From an uncultured Sphingopyxis sp. (GTDB lineage Bacteria > Pseudomonadota > Alphaproteobacteria > Sphingomonadales > Sphingomonadaceae): 64,000 bases of DNA. The stretch covers positions 1 through 64,000 of the forward strand of contig CAKZIN010000031.1 in the NCBI GenBank assembly GCA_936933955.1. The letters run 5' to 3'. A model generated the notes under the pieces. The model saw nothing but the letters and a program-made list of their open reading frames with translations, was not told the origin of the DNA and did no database searches. The position numbers were made by a program, and so were the translations under genes. Positions within the stretch are counted from its first letter, which is position 1. Each line of letters begins with the position of its first letter. Below are positions 37,014 through 46,324 of the stretch, in pieces.

Positions 37014-38534
37014 ATGGCAAGCGCGCTTCCGATTCCCGCCAACCAGACCGCTCCCGATGCGGCCGCTACTCCGGCGCTCCCCTCCAATCTGGAGGCGGAG
37101 GCGGCGTTCCTCGGCGCATGCATGATTGACAATCGCGTGCTGGAGGACCTGCCGGTCCCGCTCGAGCCGCAGCATTTCTTCGAACCGCTCCATCAGCGCC
37201 TGTTCGAGCGGATCAGCGTTCTGGTGACCGACAACCGCGTCGCCAATCCGGTGACGCTCAAGGTCTATTTCGATGCGGACGAGGGGATGCGCGCGCTCGG
37301 CGGGCCGGGGTGGCTGGCGCAACTGACCGGCAGCGCGGCGGGTCTGATCGGCGCGCGCGATCTTGCGCGACAGATCCACGACCTCGCTCTGCTGCGCGCG
37401 CTGATCGGCGTCGGGCGCGAGCTGGTCGAGCGCGCCACCGACACGCGCGACAGCATCGACCCGCACACCCAGATCGAGGAGGCGGAGACCGCGCTCTACC
37501 GGGTGGCCGGGGGCGATACGGAGCTCGGGCAGGCGCGGAGCCTGGGCGCGGCGGCGTCGGTGGCTCTCGCCAACGTCGAAAAGGCGCTGAACAGCGGCGG
37601 TTCGTTGTCGGGCGTCACCACCGGGCTCGCGTCGGTGAATGCCAAGATCGGCGGGCTGCATCAGTCCGACTTGCTGATCCTTGGCGGGCGTCCTGGCATG
37701 GCCAAGACCTCGCTCGCCACCAACATCGCCTACGCTGCCGCTGACCGCTGGCTGCGGGACGAGGCGGACGGCATTCCGCCCGAAAAGAACATGGGCGCGA
37801 AGACTGTGTTCTTCAGCCTGGAAATGAGCGCCGACCAGCTCGCCACGCGTATCCTCGCGGAACAGGCGAACATCAGCTCCGAAGCGCTGCGCATGGGCAA
37901 GATCAGTCACGGCGACTTCGACCGGCTGGCCGACGCTGCGGCGCGGTTACAGTCGATGCCGCTGTTCATCGACGATACGCCCGCGCTGACCATCGCCGGC
38001 CTGCGCACTCGCGCCCGCCGCCTCCACCGGCGGCATGGGATTGGGCTGGTGATCGTCGACTATCTTCAGCTGTTGCAGGGCGCGAGCCGTTCGGGCGACA
38101 ACCGCGTGCAGGAAATTTCGGAGATTAGCCGCGGGCTCAAGACGCTCGCCAAGGAGCTGAACGTCCCCGTGCTTGCGCTGTCGCAGCTCAGCCGCGCGGT
38201 GGAGAGCCGGGAGGACAAGCGGCCCCAACTCGCCGACCTGCGTGAATCGGGCTCGATCGAACAGGACGCCGACATGGTGCTGTTCCTGTTTCGCGAGGAA
38301 TATTACGTCAACGCGCGCGAACCCAAGCGGCCGACCGATGGCGATGACGCGAAGGTGTTCGACGATCACGCCAAATGGGCTGCGGAGCTCGAGCGCGTTC
38401 AGGGCCTCGCCGAACTGATCGTCGCCAAGCAGCGCCACGGCGCGACCGGCAAAGTGCGGCTCCACTTCGAGGCGCGGCTGACCAAATTCAGCGACCTCGC
38501 CGACGACCGCTACGGCGCCTACGAAGACGATTAG
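37014..38534 (+). CDS. dnaB: Replicative DNA helicase
   Basis: The hexameric fork helicase, 506 residues. The N-terminal primase-interaction domain (NLEAEAAFLGACMIDN) is followed by a linker and a RecA-like domain with Walker A GGRPGMAKT (residues 224-232), FFSLEMSADQL, Walker B GLVIVDYLQLL and the DnaB motifs LSQLSRAVE and RESGSIEQDADMV. Walker A reads GMAKT where SMGKT is commoner. Its stop overlaps the convergent rsmB stop by 3-4 bases. Confidence 0.97.
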   Translation: MASALPIPANQTAPDAAATPALPSNLEAEAAFLGACMIDNRVLEDLPVPLEPQHFFEPLHQRLFERISVLVTDNRVANPVTLKVYFDADEGMRALGGPGWLAQLTGSAAGLIGARDLARQIHDLALLRALIGVGRELVERATDTRDSIDPHTQIEEAETALYRVAGGDTELGQARSLGAAASVALANVEKALNSGGSLSGVTTGLASVNAKIGGLHQSDLLILGGRPGMAKTSLATNIAYAAADRWLRDEADGIPPEKNMGAKTVFFSLEMSADQLATRILAEQANISSEALRMGKISHGDFDRLADAAARLQSMPLFIDDTPALTIAGLRTRARRLHRRHGIGLVIVDYLQLLQGASRSGDNRVQEISEISRGLKTLAKELNVPVLALSQLSRAVESREDKRPQLADLRESGSIEQDADMVLFLFREEYYVNAREPKRPTDGDDAKVFDDHAKWAAELERVQGLAELIVAKQRHGATGKVRLHFEARLTKFSDLADDRYGAYEDD

Positions 38535-39838
38535 ACGCCGCGCACCAGCCGGGCGATGAAGAAGCCGTCAAGCCCGCCTGCCTCCGCGAGCTGGGAGGGG
38601 AGGGTGCGGACGGTGCCCACGGCTGTCGGTAGGAGGCCCGTCGGTAGCTCATTCTCGCTCACCGGGTCGATGCGCCAGTCGGGCCGCCGTCCTAGGAAAG
38701 CGGCGATCTGCCCCTCCCCCTCGGCCGGCTCGAGGCTGCACGTGGCGTACACGATCTGCCCGCCCTCGCGCACGGCATTTCCTGCAGACTCAAGCATTTG
38801 CGCCTGCAAACTCGCACGGTCTGCTATATCGCGATCCTCGATGCGATGGAGCACGTCCGGGTGCCGTCGCGCGATGCCGGTGGCGCTGCATGGTGCGTCG
38901 AGGAGTGCCGCATCATAGGCCGCGTGGCCACTGAGGTCGCGCCCGTCCCCGACCACCACCTCCGCGCCCAGCTGCACGCGCGCTAGGTTGTCGCGCAGTC
39001 GCTCCGCCCGCCGTGCGGAGGCGTCGAGCGCGACGACTTCCCACCCCGCCGCTGCGAGCTGCATCGTCTTGCCGCCCGGGGCTGCGCCAATGTCGATCAC
39101 GCGCCGCCCTCCGCCACGCCCGAGCAGGCGGGCGGGGATCGACGCCGCAAGGTCCTGCACCCACCACGCGCCTTCGCCATAACCCGGTAGCCCGTGCACC
39201 GCGCGACCGCGATCGAGGCGGAGGTGGCCGGGGGCGAGGCTGGTGCCCTCCAACCGCTCCGCCCACTCAGCCGTGCTCGCCGGATCGCGCAGGGTGAGAT
39301 CGAGTGGCGGCGGCGCGGCAAGCGCGGCGGCGATGCGGTGCGTTTCCTCGCGTCCCCAGCTGTGCTCCCAGCGACGTTCGACCGCGGGCGGCAGCGGGGG
39401 AACTGCGGGCAAGCGCGCACCACTGCGGAGCACCGCGCTGAAGACGCCATGGAGCAGCCGCCTCGGGCCGCCGCTGACGAGCGGGAGGACGGTTGCGATC
39501 GCGGCGTGATCGGGCACGCGCATCGCCAGCGCCTGGACGAGCGCGATGCGAAGCGCCTGTCGCACCTTCAGGTCATGCGCCAGCGGCTCGCGCGTATGGG
39601 CGTCGATCAACGCGTCCAGCGCGACGGCGTGGCGGCACACCTCGGTCGCGATCGCGACGGCGAGCGCGCGGTCGCTCCCATTGCCCAGTGGACGCAGCAC
39701 GTTGGGGCTCGCGGCATCGAGCGGCTCCCCCCGCCGAAACACGGCGTCGAGCAGCTTGAGCGCCGCCGCGCGCGCGGGAACACCGATGGCATCGGGGCCT
39801 TGCGCAGTCGCGGGCGATTGGGGGCGGGTGCGGGGCAG
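38531..39838 (-). CDS. rsmB: 16S rRNA (cytosine-C5) methyltransferase, RsmB type
   Basis: An SAM-dependent m5C methyltransferase acting on 16S rRNA. The N-terminal NusB-like domain is followed by a methyltransferase domain with VIDIGAAPGGKTMQLA (SAM loop), LLDAPCSATG and the nucleophilic cysteine in YATCSLEPAEGE. The NusB-like helix VPARAAALKLLDAVFRRGEP begins before the first ATG/GTG (GTG at 39742), so the true start lies further upstream. The frame is open to a TAG near 39870 and offers no ATG, GTG or TTG; a CTG at 39838 is used here provisionally, giving 435 residues. Confidence 0.85.
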   Translation of the reverse strand: MPRTRPQSPATAQGPDAIGVPARAAALKLLDAVFRRGEPLDAASPNVLRPLGNGSDRALAVAIATEVCRHAVALDALIDAHTREPLAHDLKVRQALRIALVQALAMRVPDHAAIATVLPLVSGGPRRLLHGVFSAVLRSGARLPAVPPLPPAVERRWEHSWGREETHRIAAALAAPPPLDLTLRDPASTAEWAERLEGTSLAPGHLRLDRGRAVHGLPGYGEGAWWVQDLAASIPARLLGRGGGRRVIDIGAAPGGKTMQLAAAGWEVVALDASARRAERLRDNLARVQLGAEVVVGDGRDLSGHAAYDAALLDAPCSATGIARRHPDVLHRIEDRDIADRASLQAQMLESAGNAVREGGQIVYATCSLEPAEGEGQIAAFLGRRPDWRIDPVSENELPTGLLPTAVGTVRTLPSQLAEAGGLDGFFIARLVRGV

Positions 39839-39887
39839 GCTGTGAGCTCCGGGTGGCGGGGAGGAAGATCGGCCCTATACTCTCACC

Positions 39888-40085
39888 ATGGACAAGCCCA
39901 ACCCCGCTGCCTCCACCCGACGTGCGACGAAGCGACCGCCGGGGGTCGTGCCCCCCGCGCACTGGCAGCCATCAGCGCCGCCCGAGGCTGAGGCTGTACC
40001 CTACGAAGGACGCGGCGTCGGCGATCGGCCGGACCCGGTGCGCTACGGCGACTGGGAGAAAAAGGGCATCGCCATCGACTTTTGA
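39888..40085 (+). CDS. DUF1674 protein, succinate dehydrogenase assembly factor 4-like
   Basis: A 65-residue protein whose C-terminus RYGDWEKKGIAIDF is the hallmark of DUF1674, the bacterial relatives of mitochondrial SDHAF4, which assists flavinylated SdhA assembly. The N-terminal half is proline-rich and probably disordered. It is divergent from rsmB and is not next to sdh genes. A hairpin 5 nt after the stop serves mainly the convergent receptor gene. Confidence 0.88.
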   Translation: MDKPNPAASTRRATKRPPGVVPPAHWQPSAPPEAEAVPYEGRGVGDRPDPVRYGDWEKKGIAIDF

Positions 40086-40118
40086 AAAATGGCCCGCCGA
40101 CATCGCTGCCGGCGGGCC
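40086..40118 (-). terminator. Intrinsic terminator of the leftward TonB-dependent receptor gene
   Basis: A perfect 9-bp stem (GGCCCGCCG at 40091-40099 and CGGCGGGCC at 40110-40118, 10-nt loop). On the minus strand the stem is followed by ATTTTTC, giving a good Rho-independent terminator 26 nt after the receptor stop codon. On the plus strand there is no T-tract. Confidence 0.8.
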
Positions 40119-40143
40119 ACGTTCCCAGTGGAGTGGGAAGCGG

Positions 40144-43100
40144 TCAGAAGCGGAAGCCGATGGCAACCCCGTACCGGCGCGGCTCCAGCGTAAAGGTGTT
40201 GGTGAACAGACCCGACGAGGCGTCCGTAACGTAGAGGCCGGTGGTCGCATTGCTGTCGAAGATGTTCTGGATGAACGCCCGCGCGTACCAGCGGCTATCC
40301 GGTCCGTTGAGCTGAACCTGCGCATTGGCCTGCGCATAACCCTCGATGCGGTTGACCTCACCGTTGAAGATGCTGCCGAAGCTCTCACCCGTGTAGGTGA
40401 GGTCGACGCGCGGAACGAGCGTCATATTATCTCCGAAGCGCACGGTGTACTGGGCGCCGGCGCTCCATTTGAAGTTGGGCGCCTGCGGCAGTTCGTTTCC
40501 GCGGATGTTCACCGGCACGCCGGAGGCGAAATACTGGATCCCGCCGAACTGCTGTCCAACCGTCGCGGCGGTCGCTGCAAGCGCGCCGCACACGCTGAAC
40601 GCGCCGGTGGAGGCGATGCCGCTGTCGACCGGGAATGGCGACGGCGCGCGCAGTCCCGCTCCCGGGGCAAGCCCCGGGATCTGGCCTACGTTGATCAAAT
40701 TGTTGATCGTCGCGACATAGGCGTTGACCGCCGCCGCGTTTCCGCTCGCCGAGGCGACCGCGCAGTGCGAGGCATTGGTGATGTCCTTGATGATCACCGC
40801 GTCGGCACGCCCGCCTCCGGGATCGCGCGGATTGGACAGCAGCTTATCCTGCGACACCGAGGTGTTGAGGTAGGAGAAGCCGAGGTTGATCAGCAGGTCG
40901 CGCACCGGACGAACGATCGCCTCCGCCTCGAACCCCCAGATGTTGGCGCTGACGTTGTCGTTGACCGACGTGCGCGCGACGATGCGCGACAGCTGCAGGT
41001 CGTTATAGCGATAGTAGAAGCCCGTCAGGTTCAGCTGCATCGCGCCGAACGTGTTCTTGGACCCGATCTCGAATGCATCGACCGTCTCGGGCCCGAAGGA
41101 TTCGGGGACGGCAAAGACCGGCGATACCGGCGGGTTGATACCGCCCGACTTATAACCACGCGAATAGCTGAAATAGAGGAGGTTGTCGGGCGTAATCTGA
41201 AAATCGACCACCGCCCGACCGGTCAGTTCGCTGAAGCGCACGGTGCGGCGCTGGAAAGCCTCGCAGCCCGCTACCGAGCCGATAGCGCCAGAGACATTCG
41301 GATTCTGCGCGAGCGACGCTGCATTCGTTGTCGGGCAGACCGTCGCAGGGTCGGCATCGAAACCCGCCGCAAAGGGCGATGCGTCGGCGCTCGTCGATCC
41401 GAACGGGATGAGAAAATTCACCAGCGTCGTGCGCGCGCTGATGCTCTTGTAGTCATTGTTGTAGCGCAGGCCGAGCGTCAGCTTCAGCCGGTCGTTGAAC
41501 TCGTAGTAGCCCTCGCCGAAAATCCCGTAGCTGCGCGTCCGCAGGTCGTCGCTGTGGTTTCGGTAGAAGGGAGGTCCCCGGTACGAAGGCGGGCGCGGGC
41601 CACCGGTCAGGGAACCCAGCGCACCCAGCACGCCCGATGCATAATCCAGCCCGAAGCTGTTCACATAATAGCTGTTTTCGCTGAGGTGGAGCTCGCCGTA
41701 GATCCCGCCGAGTAGGAAGTTGAACGGTCCATCCCAGTCGGACGAAACGATGCCCTCGACCGTCCAGCTTGTGGTGAACGCATTCGAGCGATCGAAGTCG
41801 AGCGGCGTCTGTCCGCACACGGCGTGCCCGCCGAATACGCCCGTATTCGTCTCCTCCGCAGCGGAGGTGCACAGCACGCCACCCGGACCTTGCGGGATCA
41901 GTGCGTTCGCGACGGGCTGGAAGTAGGCGGCAGGCAACCCCGGCACGAGCCCTGCACCCGCGGCGGCGAGGAACGATAGCCCCGGGGTCATGCCCGAACG
42001 GTTCTGCACTGCGAGCGTGTAGTCCTGGCTGCTATCGACGCCAGTGTCTTGATAGTTGCCGAGCACCCGCAGCGACAGGCCATTGCCGAGGTCCTGGCGG
42101 ATCGAGGCCTGGAGGATCATCTCGTCCGCGCGATAGGGGGAGGGTGAGTCGGTGTTGACCTGACGCGGGTCCGCCGGGTTCACCGACGTCGAAAACGGGT
42201 CGAAACCGTAAACGCTGCCGAGCGCGAACGGCGCGGGCACGCCTTGCGAAACGAGGAACTCACGGCTCGTCAGGACCGAGGCGAGCGTCGAGTTGCCGTT
42301 CGTGACCTGCGCGTCACGCCGCAGGTTGAGACAGCCAAGCACGCCGGTGGGGTCGCGCTGGCACAGCTGCTTTTGAATGCGCAGGCGGCTGTCGTTTTCC
42401 CGGAAATAATAGCCCATCAAATCGATGGTAATGCTTTCCGTCGGCTCCCAACGGAACGAGCCGCGCACCCCGAACAGATCGCGGTCGTCGAGCCGCCCGC
42501 CGTCAAAAATGTTGGTCGTGTATCCGTCGCGGTTGAGGTAGATGCCCGCAACGCGGACCGCCGCCCTGTCGCCGAGCGGGACGTTGACCATCCCGCGCAC
42601 CTTGATGCTGTTGTAATTGCCGTATTCAAACTCACCCGCCGCGCCGAAGTCGCCCGGCTCGGGGCGGGCGGTGAGGAAATTAATTACCCCCGACGTCGCA
42701 TTACGACCGAACAACGTGCCCTGCGGGCCGCGCAGCACCTCGACACGCTCCAGGTCAAAAAACTCCGTCTCGAAGATGCGGGTCGAGAACAGCGGCGCGT
42801 CGTTCATGTGGATCGCGGTCGCGCTGTCGCAGGTCACCCCGACGCACAGGTCACCGATCCCACGGATGGTAAAGCTCGCGCCGGTGAAATTGCTTTTGGA
42901 GAAAGTGATGTTCGGAAGGCTGAGCTGCAGGTCCGACGTGTTGCGAATTTGCTGCTGCTCGAGGTTCTGCGCGGAAAAGGCGCTCACGGCGATCGGCACG
43001 TCCTGCAGCCGCTCGGACGATCGCTGCGCGGTGACGACAATGTCGGTCGATTGATCCTCGGGCGGTGTCGCCTGCTGCGCCCGCTGCGCGCTGACCGGAT

Positions 43101-43212
43101 CGCCGGTAGCGTTGGCGTCGGTGGTCGACTGGGCCAATGCGGGGCTGGAGAGTGTGAGGCTCAGTAAAGAGGCGCCGATCAGGTAACGCGACGACCGCCG
43201 GGCATTGTTCAT
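40144..43212 (-). CDS. TonB-dependent outer-membrane receptor
   Basis: A receptor of 1022 residues that imports an unknown substrate with energy from TonB-ExbB-ExbD. It has a 28-residue signal peptide ending in SSPALAQ, a TonB box DIVVTA at residues 57-62, a plug (SSERLQDVPIAVSAF to ERVEVLRGPQGTLFGRNATSGVINF in part) and a 22-strand barrel closing with VAIGFRF. A cysteine pair in GDLCVGVTCDSAT and several loop cysteines suggest disulfides. GGGGAG lies 8 nt before the ATG. No transport partner genes are adjacent, so the ligand cannot be inferred. Confidence 0.95.
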   Translation of the reverse strand: MNNARRSSRYLIGASLLSLTLSSPALAQSTTDANATGDPVSAQRAQQATPPEDQSTDIVVTAQRSSERLQDVPIAVSAFSAQNLEQQQIRNTSDLQLSLPNITFSKSNFTGASFTIRGIGDLCVGVTCDSATAIHMNDAPLFSTRIFETEFFDLERVEVLRGPQGTLFGRNATSGVINFLTARPEPGDFGAAGEFEYGNYNSIKVRGMVNVPLGDRAAVRVAGIYLNRDGYTTNIFDGGRLDDRDLFGVRGSFRWEPTESITIDLMGYYFRENDSRLRIQKQLCQRDPTGVLGCLNLRRDAQVTNGNSTLASVLTSREFLVSQGVPAPFALGSVYGFDPFSTSVNPADPRQVNTDSPSPYRADEMILQASIRQDLGNGLSLRVLGNYQDTGVDSSQDYTLAVQNRSGMTPGLSFLAAAGAGLVPGLPAAYFQPVANALIPQGPGGVLCTSAAEETNTGVFGGHAVCGQTPLDFDRSNAFTTSWTVEGIVSSDWDGPFNFLLGGIYGELHLSENSYYVNSFGLDYASGVLGALGSLTGGPRPPSYRGPPFYRNHSDDLRTRSYGIFGEGYYEFNDRLKLTLGLRYNNDYKSISARTTLVNFLIPFGSTSADASPFAAGFDADPATVCPTTNAASLAQNPNVSGAIGSVAGCEAFQRRTVRFSELTGRAVVDFQITPDNLLYFSYSRGYKSGGINPPVSPVFAVPESFGPETVDAFEIGSKNTFGAMQLNLTGFYYRYNDLQLSRIVARTSVNDNVSANIWGFEAEAIVRPVRDLLINLGFSYLNTSVSQDKLLSNPRDPGGGRADAVIIKDITNASHCAVASASGNAAAVNAYVATINNLINVGQIPGLAPGAGLRAPSPFPVDSGIASTGAFSVCGALAATAATVGQQFGGIQYFASGVPVNIRGNELPQAPNFKWSAGAQYTVRFGDNMTLVPRVDLTYTGESFGSIFNGEVNRIEGYAQANAQVQLNGPDSRWYARAFIQNIFDSNATTGLYVTDASSGLFTNTFTLEPRRYGVAIGFRF

Positions 43213-43558
43213 CTCTCTAGCTCCCCTTCCGATCCGGGCCGCTTGCCGGACGCGAACCAAACGGCGACGCAACGCGCGCCCAGGCGGGGGAGAGAGGTCG
43301 TGTCATCACGACTGGCCACAATCTGCGCCGTGGCTGTGTGTCGGAGACAAAGGGCAACTGACATTTTTGTCAATTCCCTAAATGACGTCGGCCGGAACCG
43401 GGCGCCAGCCGACCTGCGGCGCGACGCTGTGGCGCTTTTGCCACGATTTGCGCTGAAAGTCTGAAGTCACGTCGCGCATCGTTGACGTCTTCCGTGCACG
43501 TGGCAGAGCAGCGGCCGTTGAGACGCCGTGAAGCGCGTCAGACAGGAGTTGAGGACGA
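43213..43558. other. 346-nt intergenic region between divergent TonB-dependent receptor genes
   Basis: Contains no convincing gene. It must hold both receptor promoters. The clearest feature is a palindrome at 43359-43372 overlapping a TTGACA on the minus strand. The plus-strand gene has AGGAG about 12 nt before its ATG. I could not place a -10 for the plus-strand gene with confidence. Confidence 0.6.
43359..43373 (-). promoter_or_regulatory. Palindromic operator candidate over a -35 box
   Basis: TGACATTTTTGTCA (43359-43372) is a palindrome with arms TGACA/TGTCA. On the minus strand its end forms a consensus -35 TTGACA (43368-43373). A weak -10-like TTGTCT follows 17 nt later. A repressor dimer bound here would block the leftward receptor promoter. 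The regulator is unknown. Confidence 0.4.
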
Positions 43559-46222
43559 ATGAAGCTCTCCTACGTTTTGCAAACCGCCAGCGCGCTCGCA
43601 CTGATTGCCGCTGGCCCGGCGTTCGCCCAGGACGCGAATGTGCCCCCGCCTGGTAACACGCCGCCCACTGGGGCGCAGGCGCAGGATCAGGCCGACGACC
43701 AGAGCTCTGATCAGGGCAACGACATCATCGTCACTGCGTCCAAGCGCGAAACCACGCTGCAGGACACCCCGATCGCAGTGTCGGTGGCGACGGCTGAGAC
43801 CATTCAGCAGGCGCAGGCGCGCGACCTGATCGACGTGCAGACGCTGGTCCCCTCACTGCGCGTGGCCCAGCTCCAGTCGAGCGCCAATACCAACTTCATC
43901 ATCCGCGGTTTCGGTAACGGCGCCAACAACGCCGGCATCGAACCGTCGGTGGGCGTGTTCATCGACGGCGTCTATCGTTCGCGCTCCGCCGCGCAGATCG
44001 GCGATCTCCCCAACATCCGCCGCATCGAAGTGCTGCGCGGGCCGCAGTCGACGCTGTTCGGAAAGAACGCCAGCGCGGGCATCATCTCGATCGTGACGCA
44101 GGAGCCGCAGTTCAGCTGGGGCGGCCATGCAGAGCTCAGCTACGGCAACTACAACGCCATCGTCGCGCGCGCGGACGTCACCGGGCCGATCAGCGACACG
44201 CTCGCGTTCAGCCTTTACGGCAACTACAATCGCCGCGACGGATACGCCCGCGACCTCAACCTCAACACCGACTTCAACGATCGCAATCGCTACGGCTTCC
44301 GCGGGCAGCTGCTGTGGGAACCGTCGGATGCGTTCAAGGTCCGGCTGATCGGCGACATCGACCAGATCGACGAAAATTGCTGCATCGCGGGTAACGTCAT
44401 CAACGGTCCGACCGGCGCGGCTATCGTTGCGGTCGGCGGACGTATCGATGCCGCCAACCCGTTCAGCTACAATGTCTACAACAACTTTCCCTCGTCGAAT
44501 GACATTCGCAACTGGGGGTTGTCGGGGCAGGCGGACTATGAGTTCGGAGCTCTCACTCTAACCTCGATCACGGCCTATCGCGAGGTGAAGAGCCGCACCA
44601 ATCAGGACAGCGACTTCACCAGCGCCGACCTGATCGGGCAGAACCGCAACGCGCTCGACATCAACACCTTTACGCAGGAGTTGCGCTTGGCGTCGGACTT
44701 CGACGGCCCGCTCAACTTCCTCGTCGGTGGCTTCTATTTCCGTGAGGATATCGTCACCAGCGATGCGCTGACCTACGGCACCGCGTTCCGCAATTATGCC
44801 AATATCCTCTCGAACGGTGCCATCAACACGGTGGAGGCGCTGACCGGTACGCCGACGGGCACCTTCTTCGCGGCGGGGCAGGGGCTGTTCAACACGTTCA
44901 ACTACTCGAACGACGCCTTCTCCCTGTTCGGAACCGCCGATTGGGAGGTCACGGACCGGCTGACGCTGACGCTCGGCCTCGCCTACACCGACGACCGCAA
45001 GCGCGTGTCGTCGAGCGCCAATTCGACCGACGTGTTCTCCGGCCTCGACTTGACGGCGATCGGCCGTCAGGCGGTGCTCAACCAGGCGATCGCCACCACC
45101 GTCGGACAGATCCTTCGCCTGCCAGGGGCGGCGACGGCTGCGCAGGTGCAGGCCTTTGCAGCGGCGAATGCTGCCGCCTTCGCGCAGGTTCAGGCGGGCG
45201 CGACCGCGTTTGCCAACGCCAACGCGACCAATGCGGCGGTCAATCCGCTGCTCGCTCTCAGGCCGCTGCAGTTCCTGCCGCCGTTCCTGAACTTCCCCAA
45301 TGCGGTTGAGAATGGGCGGACGCGGGATGATAACCTGAGCTACACCATCCGTGCGGCCTACGATCTGACCGACAACATCAATCTCTACGCGACCTATGCG
45401 ACCGGGTTCAAAGCGAGCAGCTGGAACCTTTCGCGCGACTCGCGGCCGTTCGCGAGCGACTTCATCCCTGGTTCGCCGGTCACCAACCCGCCGACGTCGC
45501 CGATCCGCGCGGCTGGGCTGGCGGTGCCCAACCTCACCACCGGGTCGCGTTATGCCGGGCCCGAAACTGCAGAGGTGTATGAAATCGGCCTCAAGGCGCA
45601 GTTCGACCGCGTCGCGTTCAACATCGCGCTCTTCGATCAGAAGCTGAAGGGGTTCCAGTCGAACATCTTCACTGGAACCGGCTTCGCGCTCGCCAACGCG
45701 GGACAGCAGTCGGTGCGCGGCATCGAGTTCGACGGTTCAGTGCGTCCGGTCGATCCGCTGACGATCACGCTGGCCTTCACCTATCTCGACCCGCGCTACG
45801 ATAGCTTCGTCAACACCGGCATCCCGGTGCCGGGCCAGCCGACGCCGCAGCAGGGCGGGCCGCAGCTGGACCTGTCGGGCCAGCGCCCGGCGGGCATCCC
45901 GCAGCTCGCCTTCAGCCTGGGCGGCGCCTACGTCCACGAGTTCGCGGGCGGCTCGACGCTCACCTTCCGCGCCGACTATTCCTACGAAAGCCAAGTGCAG
46001 GTGGTCGAGAATGTGTCCGGTATCGACCGCGAAATTGACAACCTCAACGGGTCGGTCATCCTCGGCCTAACCAACGGGCTGGAGCTGTCGCTGTGGGGCC
46101 GCAACCTCCTCAACAGCCGCTACCTGACCACGGTCTTCCCGTCGGTCGCGCAATCGGGGAGCATCAGCGGCTATCCCAACCAGCCGCGCACCTACGGTGT
46201 GGCCGCGCGCTTCACCTTCTGA
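43559..46222 (+). CDS. TonB-dependent outer-membrane receptor
   Basis: A second receptor of 887 residues, not closely similar to its divergent neighbour. The signal peptide ends GPAFAQ (residue 24), a Gln/Asp-rich linker follows, the TonB box DIIVTA is at residues 55-60, and the plug runs to RRIEVLRGPQSTLFGKNASAG. The barrel ends in TYGVAARFTF with the terminal aromatic residue needed for Bam-mediated insertion. An alanine-rich insert near residues 515-570 looks like an extended loop. Substrate unknown. A strong terminator follows. Confidence 0.95.
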   Translation: MKLSYVLQTASALALIAAGPAFAQDANVPPPGNTPPTGAQAQDQADDQSSDQGNDIIVTASKRETTLQDTPIAVSVATAETIQQAQARDLIDVQTLVPSLRVAQLQSSANTNFIIRGFGNGANNAGIEPSVGVFIDGVYRSRSAAQIGDLPNIRRIEVLRGPQSTLFGKNASAGIISIVTQEPQFSWGGHAELSYGNYNAIVARADVTGPISDTLAFSLYGNYNRRDGYARDLNLNTDFNDRNRYGFRGQLLWEPSDAFKVRLIGDIDQIDENCCIAGNVINGPTGAAIVAVGGRIDAANPFSYNVYNNFPSSNDIRNWGLSGQADYEFGALTLTSITAYREVKSRTNQDSDFTSADLIGQNRNALDINTFTQELRLASDFDGPLNFLVGGFYFREDIVTSDALTYGTAFRNYANILSNGAINTVEALTGTPTGTFFAAGQGLFNTFNYSNDAFSLFGTADWEVTDRLTLTLGLAYTDDRKRVSSSANSTDVFSGLDLTAIGRQAVLNQAIATTVGQILRLPGAATAAQVQAFAAANAAAFAQVQAGATAFANANATNAAVNPLLALRPLQFLPPFLNFPNAVENGRTRDDNLSYTIRAAYDLTDNINLYATYATGFKASSWNLSRDSRPFASDFIPGSPVTNPPTSPIRAAGLAVPNLTTGSRYAGPETAEVYEIGLKAQFDRVAFNIALFDQKLKGFQSNIFTGTGFALANAGQQSVRGIEFDGSVRPVDPLTITLAFTYLDPRYDSFVNTGIPVPGQPTPQQGGPQLDLSGQRPAGIPQLAFSLGGAYVHEFAGGSTLTFRADYSYESQVQVVENVSGIDREIDNLNGSVILGLTNGLELSLWGRNLLNSRYLTTVFPSVAQSGSISGYPNQPRTYGVAARFTF

Positions 46223-46271
46223 TCATTGCAGGTTTGGGCTGGGCGGGTTTGCCCCGCCTAGCTTGGGCAAC

Positions 46272-46309
46272 AAAAAAGGCCTCCCGATTGCTCGGGAGGC
46301 CTTTCTTTT
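46272..46309. terminator. Bidirectional intrinsic terminator
   Basis: A 12-bp perfect stem (46275-46286 and 46293-46304, loop ATTGCT) preceded by an A-tract and followed by CTTTT, so it works on both strands. It separates the rightward receptor gene from the convergent outer-membrane protein gene, ending 16 nt before the latter's stop. Confidence 0.9.
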
Positions 46310-46324
46310 CGGATGACCGTCAGA

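Noticed and set aside
39853..41715. A rightward open frame of 620 codons through sdh assembly factor and receptor sequence
   Set aside because: It lies out of frame with the DUF1674 protein and antisense to the TonB-dependent receptor.
43368..43396. A full housekeeping promoter for the leftward receptor
   Set aside because: TTGACA is perfect but the best -10 (TTGTCT) is poor, so only an operator candidate is reported.
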